Positions 7,294-12,764 of a stretch of 12,764 nt of DNA are shown one piece after another. A model generated the notes under the pieces. It was not told the origin of the DNA, made no database searches, and saw only the letters and a program-made list of their open reading frames with translations. Position numbers and translations under genes: made by a program. Location of the stretch: contig DATJYV010000101.1 in NCBI GenBank assembly GCA_035499415.1, positions 1 through 12,764 on the forward strand. The letters run 5' to 3'. The stretch's first letter is position 1. Each line of letters starts with the position of its first letter. This stretch comes from DATJYV01 sp035499415. GTDB lineage: Bacteria > Bacteroidota > Ignavibacteria > UBA10030.

Positions 7294-8626
7294 AGAATCG
7301 GACGATGATCGACCCGATGATGCGATTTTCATCTTTCACGAGATCCGCGACAAATCCCGTCGGGTCGCCAAAGGGCGGATTCCATCCGTTGGGGGAGGTG
7401 AGCCCTCCGGGGCCCGCAAAATAGGGGACGTTCGCATGCCTCGTGACGAACTCGAGACCCCAGGTGACGTGTTCATTCGGCATGTACTGGAACCCTGTCG
7501 AGAAATCCCACGCATCAAACTTGTCGCCCGGGTTTTGGGTGAGGATTCCTGCCCCCGTCGGCAGGAGTGCAAGATATCTTCCGGGATTGTGCATCATGCC
7601 GCCGCCGAAAGTCCAGGCAAAATGTTTGTCCTGGCCGAGCCAGAGCCGGTTGTAGAACATCCAGCTGAGAAAGTTTTGTGCCGGCTTTGCCGAATCTCCG
7701 CCGAACGGAACGACACCGTCTCCGTTTTCGAACCCGATATCTCCTGTGATTGAAAATGCGGCCATCGGGATCGAGCTCCCCGGCTCGTCGCGGTATCGGA
7801 TCAGGAGGCTGTTATCCGAGTGGAACCGGATGCGTCCCGGCATATTGGGTGTGTCCCAACCGACATATCCGCTCCCCATGAGAGACACCGACTCCTCGGG
7901 TCGATAAATGGTCTGAAATCCCAGGCCCGGTTGATTATTCGCCATTGCATAGGTCTGCCATCCGTTGATGATCCAGTATTCCATTTTCCATCGGTCGCTC
8001 GGGAACGTTTGAATCCGAATGCCCGTGAAAAACCAGGGCGTGTTGTCCGACGTGAACGACGGCTGGTAGTTCCAGTTCTCAAAATTGTTGTATCCGAGCA
8101 ATCCGACGTACGATTTGAAAATGCCGACATCGACGTTGACCCCGTACATCACGTCGTAGTGCATTCCCGCATATCCTTCCGTCACGTACCGGAGCGCCGT
8201 GTACAAATCGAATTGCCCCCGAAGAGGCGTATTGTCGTTCCGGGGAACGCCGGTTGCCCTTGTTCCGAACTGGAGCATCAGGCGCGCGCGGGCCCCGCTC
8301 TCGGGGTCGTGAAAATCTCCGCCCGCTTCGATGTAGGAAACGTTCAGCTCGTCGGAACGGAATGTTGCAGTGGACCCGGAATTTGTGTGGTCGATCGGGT
8401 GATTGAAGTTGAAATTGTAGTTCATGTCCAGGGTCACATCGCCCGTGAAGTACTTCGAATCGAGGACCTGCTTGTGCAGTCGGCTGTTTCCCTGGAGCCA
8501 TGTGAAGTCGCCCCAGGCGAATGGCTCGGCTTTTGTTTGACCGGACCCGCCAGCGGCTGAAGTGTCGACTTGCGCCTGAACCAGGGAACTGGTTGTAAGA
8601 AGAAGAATTGTGGCGATTATTTTCAT
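7292..8626 (-). CDS. Outer-membrane beta-barrel porin, BBP2/OmpL-like
   Basis: Probable outer-membrane porin of 444 aa. The start ATG at 8624-8626 gives a typical signal peptide (MKIIATILLLTTSSLVQA, likely cut before QVDTS); the open frame continues to 8731 but adds a non-signal-like extension. A signature-like segment AWGDFTWLQGN (37-47) opens the mature protein. The rest alternates polar and aromatic residues, as in amphipathic beta strands, and ends in GSIIVRF, with the C-terminal Phe that BAM-assembled barrels usually carry. I place it with the putative beta-barrel porin-2 (OmpL-like) group from general appearance; a profile search would settle this. It lies between kdpB and kdpC with a 12-base gap to kdpC, so it is probably co-transcribed and could help K+ cross the outer membrane. 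Transport specificity is not shown by the sequence. Confidence 0.82.
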   Translation of the reverse strand: MKIIATILLLTTSSLVQAQVDTSAAGGSGQTKAEPFAWGDFTWLQGNSRLHKQVLDSKYFTGDVTLDMNYNFNFNHPIDHTNSGSTATFRSDELNVSYIEAGGDFHDPESGARARLMLQFGTRATGVPRNDNTPLRGQFDLYTALRYVTEGYAGMHYDVMYGVNVDVGIFKSYVGLLGYNNFENWNYQPSFTSDNTPWFFTGIRIQTFPSDRWKMEYWIINGWQTYAMANNQPGLGFQTIYRPEESVSLMGSGYVGWDTPNMPGRIRFHSDNSLLIRYRDEPGSSIPMAAFSITGDIGFENGDGVVPFGGDSAKPAQNFLSWMFYNRLWLGQDKHFAWTFGGGMMHNPGRYLALLPTGAGILTQNPGDKFDAWDFSTGFQYMPNEHVTWGLEFVTRHANVPYFAGPGGLTSPNGWNPPFGDPTGFVADLVKDENRIIGSIIVRF

Positions 8627-8709
8627 GTTGAATTCGCTTTCGTTTATGCGGTGACTTGAATCGGGATAGGAAGCCATCCCAAACAATTGAAACACTCTTG
8701 CTGAACCTT

Positions 8710-8761
8710 GTGCCGGAGGCCTGCCTTTCACGACTGACTGCGTCGGGTGGGCCTCCGGTGC
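8710..8761 (-). other. Long intercistronic hairpin between kdpB and porin gene
   Basis: Inverted repeat with a perfect 9-bp core, CCGGAGGCC (8713-8721) and GGCCTCCGG (8750-8758). It extends on both sides through G-U and G-C pairs to about 16 bp (8710-8725 with 8746-8761), with a loop of about 20 bases. It lies in the 176-base space between the kdpB stop and the porin start. No T run follows on either strand, so it is not a classical intrinsic terminator. It could stabilise a processed mRNA end, attenuate transcription, or block entry to the downstream genes. A smaller GGGAT/ATCCC stem lies nearer the porin start (about 8663-8680). Confidence 0.6.
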
Positions 8762-8802
8762 AAAGTTCCGTGTGACGATCGTAAGGGTTTTGAGTCCCCC
8801 TT

Positions 8803-10893
8803 TTACACAAGCCTCAGTGCGTTGACCAGCATGTCGATCAGTTTGATTCCAGCGAACGGCGCCGCGAGGCCTCCGAGGCCGTAGACAAAGAGATTTTTCC
8901 TGAGAACCGCGATTGCGCCGAGCGGTCGGTATCGTACGCCCTTCAACGCGAGAGGAACGAGCAACACAATGATAAGGGCGTTGAAGATGACCGCGCTGAG
9001 AATCGCACTGGCCGGCGACGCAAGTCCCATGACGTTCAGCGCCGAAAGGGGGCCGCCGGCGGCCGCCGTCGCGTACAATCCCGCCGACATCGCGGGGATG
9101 ATGGCGAAGTACTTCGAGACGTCGTTGGCAATACTGAACGTCGTCAGCGCTCCGCGCGTCATCAGCAGCTTCTTCCCTGTCTCCACCACTTCAATAAGCT
9201 TGGTCGGGTTGCTGTCGAGGTCGACCATGTTGCCCGCCTCGCGCGCGGCCTGCGTTCCGCTGTTCATCGCAATGCCGACGTCGGCCTGCGCGAGCGCCGG
9301 TGCGTCGTTCGTGCCGTCGCCAATCATTCCCACGAGCCGCCCGTTGGCCTGCTCTTCACGGATCCGTTTGAGCTTGTCCTCGGGACGCGCCTGCGAGATG
9401 AAGTCGTCGACCCCCGCCTCTGCCGCAATCGCCGCGGCCGTGAGCGGATTGTCTCCCGTGATCATCACGGTCTTGATCCCCATCTTGCGGAGCTGGGCGA
9501 AACGATCCTTGATTCCCCCCTTGACGATGTCCTTCAGGCGGATCGCCCCAAGCACCTCGTTATTTTCGGCCACGACAAGCGGGGTCGACCCTTCCCGCGC
9601 GATCTCTTCGATTGACCGGAGAAGAGGTTGGGGAAATTCCTTTCCCTGGCTTCCGACAAACGCCTTCACCGCCTCCGATGAACCTTTGCGGATCATGCGA
9701 AGCGCAGAACCGTCGTGGGCGGGGATATCGACGCCGCTCATCTGCGTCTGCGCACTGAACGGAATGAAGTGTGCCGATATTTCCGAGACGTTTCTTCCAC
9801 GCAGTCCGTACTTCTCCTTGGCGAGCACGACGATCGAGCGGCCTTCGGGCGTTTCGTCCGCCAGGGACGAGAGCTGTGCGACGTCTGCGAGCCGGTCGGG
9901 CTGAATCCCGGGCGCCGGGATGAACTCCGTTGCCATCCGGTTGCCGAGCGTGATGGTGCCGGTCTTATCGAGAAGCAGGACGTCGATGTCGCCGGCAATC
10001 TCCGCCGCCTTTCCGCTCGTTGCGATGACGTTCTTGCGAATGAGCCGGTCCATGCCGCTGATGCCTATGGCGCTCAGGAGCCCGCCGATCGTCGTCGGGA
10101 TCAGACACACAAGGAGTGAAACGAGAACCGGCAGCGTCATCATGCTGGAGGAAGTTCCCCCGGATGCCTTCTCGCTGTACGCAAAAAATGCCGGCAGGGA
10201 GATGCAAACGAGGAGGAAAATGATCGTCAGGACCGACAATAATATAGAGAGAGCAATTTCATTCGGCGTTTTTTGACGCTTCGCCCCTTCGACCAGCGCA
10301 ATGATGCGGTCGAGGAACGTTTCACCCGGCTCCGCGGTGACTTGGACGACAATCCGGTCGCTCAGGACGCGCGTTCCGCCCGTCACGGCACTCCGGTCTC
10401 CACCGCTTTCCCGAATGACCGGCGCAGATTCTCCCGTAATTGCCGACTCATCGACGCTCGCGATCCCTTCGATGACAATCCCGTCAACCGGAATTATGTC
10501 CCCCGTCTCGCACACCACGCGATCCCCCTTCCGAAGTTCTTCTGCCGGAATTCGCAATTCGTTTTTTCCGTCGATCTTCCGCGCAATCGTCTTCGACCGC
10601 GTTTTTCTCAGCGCCTCGGCCTGTGCTTTGCCACGGCCTTCTGCGATCGCTTCGGCGAAGTTCGCAAAGAGAACCGTGAACCAAAGCCAGATGGTGACCT
10701 GGATGTTGAAGGGTGAGTATACCCCGCGAAACGCATCCTGGACGACGGTGACGGTCGAGAGAAGCGAACCGACGGCCGTGACGAAGATGACCGGATTCCT
10801 GACGAGGAGTTTTGGGTTGAATTTTTTGACCGAATCCCTGAGCGCTTCAAGGATGATTTTTCGGTCGAACGATTTTGTGGTTCGAGCAGTCAT
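8803..10893 (-). CDS. kdpB: KdpB, P-type K+-ATPase catalytic subunit
   Basis: Catalytic P-type ATPase subunit of the KdpFABC complex in the inner membrane; it hydrolyses ATP to drive K+ transport through KdpA. The 696 aa are normal length. N-terminal membrane segments (about 34-85) come first. The actuator domain has TGES at 153-156; Ser156 corresponds to the E. coli Ser162 that is phosphorylated for inhibition. Next are membrane segments around CLIPTTIGG (264-271), the phosphorylation motif DKTGT with Asp309, KGSS (403-406) in the nucleotide-binding domain, GDGTNDAPAL at 525-534, and further helices near 595-695. ATG at 10891-10893 matches the family N-terminus and leaves 30 bases after the kdpA stop. 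No convincing Shine-Dalgarno is seen, so translation may rely on coupling or on an A/T-rich leader. Confidence 0.97.
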   Translation of the reverse strand: MTARTTKSFDRKIILEALRDSVKKFNPKLLVRNPVIFVTAVGSLLSTVTVVQDAFRGVYSPFNIQVTIWLWFTVLFANFAEAIAEGRGKAQAEALRKTRSKTIARKIDGKNELRIPAEELRKGDRVVCETGDIIPVDGIVIEGIASVDESAITGESAPVIRESGGDRSAVTGGTRVLSDRIVVQVTAEPGETFLDRIIALVEGAKRQKTPNEIALSILLSVLTIIFLLVCISLPAFFAYSEKASGGTSSSMMTLPVLVSLLVCLIPTTIGGLLSAIGISGMDRLIRKNVIATSGKAAEIAGDIDVLLLDKTGTITLGNRMATEFIPAPGIQPDRLADVAQLSSLADETPEGRSIVVLAKEKYGLRGRNVSEISAHFIPFSAQTQMSGVDIPAHDGSALRMIRKGSSEAVKAFVGSQGKEFPQPLLRSIEEIAREGSTPLVVAENNEVLGAIRLKDIVKGGIKDRFAQLRKMGIKTVMITGDNPLTAAAIAAEAGVDDFISQARPEDKLKRIREEQANGRLVGMIGDGTNDAPALAQADVGIAMNSGTQAAREAGNMVDLDSNPTKLIEVVETGKKLLMTRGALTTFSIANDVSKYFAIIPAMSAGLYATAAAGGPLSALNVMGLASPASAILSAVIFNALIIVLLVPLALKGVRYRPLGAIAVLRKNLFVYGLGGLAAPFAGIKLIDMLVNALRLV

Positions 10894-10923
10894 GGGTTGA
10901 TGATCCGAAAATGATGTTCGCGT

Positions 10924-12615
10924 TTAGAATGCCCGCTGGGCAAGCATCAAAAGATGTTCAACGATCGGACCGAGCGAAAGGGCCGGGAAGAATGCCAGTC
11001 CGCCCTCAATGATGATGACCGCGATCAGCAGGCCGGCGAAAAGCAGGGAATCGGTCGGAAATGTCCCGGACGACGGCGGCGTTATTTTTTTCGCGGCCAT
11101 GCTTCCGGCGATCGCGAGGACGGGAATGATCACCCCAAACCTGCCGATGAGCATGCCGCACCCCATGAGGACATTGTAGAACGGCGTATTCGTGTTGAGC
11201 CCGGCAAAGGCGCTGCCGTTATTCCCCGCAGCCGATGTGAAGGCATAAATGATTTCCGAAAGTCCGTGCGGACCCGCATTATTGAGCCCCGCGAGACCGG
11301 CGTCCGCGACCGAGGCGACGGCGGAAAAAATAAGAATGACCGACCCGACGGCAAGGACGGCGAGCGCGGCCATCTTCACCTCGAACGCCTCTATTTTCTT
11401 GCCGAGATACTCCGGCGTCCTGCCGACCATCAGGCCAGCGATGAATATCGAAATGATCACAAAAACCAGAATGCCGTACAACCCCGCTCCGACCCCGCCA
11501 AAGATGACTTCTCCGATCATGATGTTGAACATCGAAACGAGGCCGGACAGTGGAGACAGGCTGTCATGCATTGCATCAACGGAGCCGTTCGACGCGTCGG
11601 TCGTGGCAACCGACCAGATGACGCTGTTCGTGACGCCGAAACGCGTCTCCTTCCCTTCCATCGAACTGTGCGTATGCATCACGGGTTGGTATTGATACTC
11701 GGACCAAAGCGAGAAGCCGAGAGGGACGAGGAACATCACCATCATCACCCCCCAGATGACGAAACCCTGTCGACGCGACCCGACCATCAATCCAAACGTA
11801 TACACCAGCGCCGACGAAATGACAAGGATGGAGAGCATTTCGAGAAAATTGGAGAACGGCGTTGGGTTCTCGAACGGATGCGCGCTGTTGACATTGAAGA
11901 ATCCGCCGCCGTTCGTCCCCAGTTGCTTGATCGCGATTTGCGACGCGGCGGGACCGACGGGAATTGTCTGCGCCGCCCCCTCGAGCGTCGTGACATGATG
12001 GTACGATGAAAACGTCTCCACGACCCCCTCGCCGACGAGGACCACGGCGAGAAGAATAGAGAGCGGCAGGAGGACATAGACGGTCGCACGGACCAGGTCG
12101 ACCCAAAAATTTCCGATCGTTTCCGCGGTTCTCCTCGTGAGTCCGCGGATCAACGCAAGCGCAACGGCAATGCCCGTAGCCGCGCTGACAAAATTCTGAA
12201 CGGTCAACCCGAGAAGGTCGACCCAGTAGCTCATCGTCGTCTCGCCGCTGTACGACTGCCAGTTCGTGTTCGTCATGAAGCTCACGGCCGTATTGAACGC
12301 GAGATGCCAGGAGACGGCGGGAAGATGTTCCGGGTTCAACGGAAGGGAGCTCTGGACCACCTGGAACAGAAAGAGGAGGAGAAATCCAAAGCCGTTGAAC
12401 AGCAGGAGCGCGACCAGATAGACCTTCCAGGACATCTCGGAATCCGGGTCGACACCCGAAACCCGATAAATGGCCTTCGCGATCGGGTCAAACAATGGGG
12501 ACGCAAACGTGCGACGGCCTGTGAAAACGCGCGCCATGTAAGCCCCGAGGGGGATCGTCAGCGCGGTCAGCGCAACAACGTAGATGACGACCTGAAGAAT
12601 GTCGTAGACGTTCAT
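10924..12615 (-). CDS. kdpA: KdpA, K+-binding/translocating subunit
   Basis: Membrane subunit of the Kdp pump, related to the superfamily of K+ transporters; it selects K+ with four pore loops. The 563 aa are close to the E. coli length (557). The filter regions are visible in order: TNTNWQSYSGE (115-125), GTNGGGFFN (233-241), TTDASNGS (338-345) and TSAAGNNGSAF (460-470). About ten hydrophobic membrane segments surround them, for example 9-28, 65-88, 262-279, 285-304, 378-397 and 523-543. The ATG at 12613-12615 (MNVYDILQ) begins 4 bases after the kdpF stop, so kdpF and kdpA are translationally close. The frame is open upstream to 12681, but that extension overlaps kdpF and reads unlike the family. 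Confidence 0.97.
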   Translation of the reverse strand: MNVYDILQVVIYVVALTALTIPLGAYMARVFTGRRTFASPLFDPIAKAIYRVSGVDPDSEMSWKVYLVALLLFNGFGFLLLFLFQVVQSSLPLNPEHLPAVSWHLAFNTAVSFMTNTNWQSYSGETTMSYWVDLLGLTVQNFVSAATGIAVALALIRGLTRRTAETIGNFWVDLVRATVYVLLPLSILLAVVLVGEGVVETFSSYHHVTTLEGAAQTIPVGPAASQIAIKQLGTNGGGFFNVNSAHPFENPTPFSNFLEMLSILVISSALVYTFGLMVGSRRQGFVIWGVMMVMFLVPLGFSLWSEYQYQPVMHTHSSMEGKETRFGVTNSVIWSVATTDASNGSVDAMHDSLSPLSGLVSMFNIMIGEVIFGGVGAGLYGILVFVIISIFIAGLMVGRTPEYLGKKIEAFEVKMAALAVLAVGSVILIFSAVASVADAGLAGLNNAGPHGLSEIIYAFTSAAGNNGSAFAGLNTNTPFYNVLMGCGMLIGRFGVIIPVLAIAGSMAAKKITPPSSGTFPTDSLLFAGLLIAVIIIEGGLAFFPALSLGPIVEHLLMLAQRAF

Positions 12616-12619
12616 GGAA

Positions 12620-12697
12620 TTAGAATCTTTCCGGGTAAATAAGTGTGTAGACGAGATAGGCCAGCAGCAGGATGGCCACAATGAGACCGAGGATCAT
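12620..12697 (-). CDS. kdpF: KdpF, small membrane subunit of the Kdp pump
   Basis: A 25-residue single-span peptide that stabilises the KdpABC complex in the inner membrane. The sequence is MILGLIVAILLL followed by AYLVYTLIYPERF: a hydrophobic helix with the LxYLVYxLI pattern of known KdpF and a short polar tail. The ATG at 12695-12697 has a strong AGGAG 9 bases upstream. The same frame runs back another 18 codons to ATGATG at 12746-12751, just after an in-frame TGA, so a 43-aa form with a polar N-terminal extension is possible, but it has no good ribosome site. The position directly before kdpA (4-base gap) is the standard one for kdpF and supports the call despite the small size. Confidence 0.9.
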   Translation of the reverse strand: MILGLIVAILLLAYLVYTLIYPERF

Positions 12698-12706
12698 GGA
12701 ATGCGT

Positions 12707-12711
12707 CTCCT
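12707..12711 (-). promoter_or_regulatory. Shine-Dalgarno of kdpF
   Basis: AGGAG on the minus strand, 9 bases before the kdpF ATG at 12697. It is the best ribosome binding site in the window and decides in favour of the short KdpF over the 43-aa in-frame alternative. Confidence 0.75.
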
Positions 12712-12764
12712 GATAAGAATTTCTCCACTCTTCCCTCACATCTTGCATCATTCAATCGGATCGA

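Noticed and set aside
6773..7753. 326-codon plus-strand frame opposite kdpC and the porin gene
   Set aside because: It crosses two real minus-strand genes and their junction, with no family resemblance. Similar antisense frames at 8969-9904, 10954-12009 and 2097-2972 were rejected for the same reason.
9051..9064. 14-base perfect palindrome GGCCGCCGGCGGCC
   Set aside because: It lies inside kdpB and encodes Ala/Gly-rich residues (around AAAGG). It is explained by GC-rich codons and not by an operator.
12698..12764. kdpF promoter, KdpE operator or c-di-AMP riboswitch
   Set aside because: Only 67 bases upstream of kdpF are in the window. No clear -35/-10 pair, direct repeat or riboswitch structure is seen, and the real regulatory region is probably outside.

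Overview
The window is about 12.8 kb of moderately GC-rich DNA (roughly 55-60% G+C by eye) from a Gram-negative bacterium. The outer membrane is implied by a porin-like protein with a signal peptide, a beta-barrel-like body and a C-terminal phenylalanine. Ribosome binding sites are uneven: kdpF and kdpC have good Shine-Dalgarno sequences, while kdpB, kdpD and aguB have none worth the name. That unevenness, the agmatine route to putrescine and a porin inside a kdp cluster would fit the Bacteroidetes/Chlorobi/Ignavibacteria side of the tree. This placement is an inference and is not proven here.

Layout. Bases 1-795 (+ strand) hold the C-terminal part of a GT-B fold, GT4-type glycosyltransferase whose start lies outside the window. 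Every other gene is on the minus strand, so transcription runs from right to left. In transcription order these are: kdpF (12620-12697), kdpA (10924-12615), kdpB (8803-10893), an outer-membrane porin-like gene (7292-8626), kdpC (6704-7279), an intrinsic terminator (6647-6669), kdpD (3946-6627), kdpE (3260-3949), a 338-base gap, aguB (2019-2921) and aguA (877-2022). The glycosyltransferase and aguA converge across about 80 bases.

Function. KdpFABC is the high-affinity, ATP-driven K+ uptake pump of the inner membrane. KdpD and KdpE are its sensor kinase and response regulator, and their genes overlap by 4 bases (ATGA). The porin-like gene sits between kdpB and kdpC, inside the structural operon, and is probably co-expressed with the pump. 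It may be an outer-membrane entry route that matches the inner-membrane transporter. The hairpin terminator after kdpC separates the pump genes from the regulator genes, so kdpDE must depend on readthrough or on a promoter of their own.

aguB and aguA overlap by 4 bases (GTGA) and encode N-carbamoylputrescine amidase and agmatine deiminase. Together they convert agmatine to putrescine in two steps. The arginine decarboxylase needed to make agmatine is not in the window.

The item most worth following is the kdp cluster with the embedded porin and a 16-bp hairpin between kdpB and the porin. All kdp proteins look intact, with catalytic and selectivity-filter motifs present. I saw no mobile element, CRISPR array, tRNA or rRNA.
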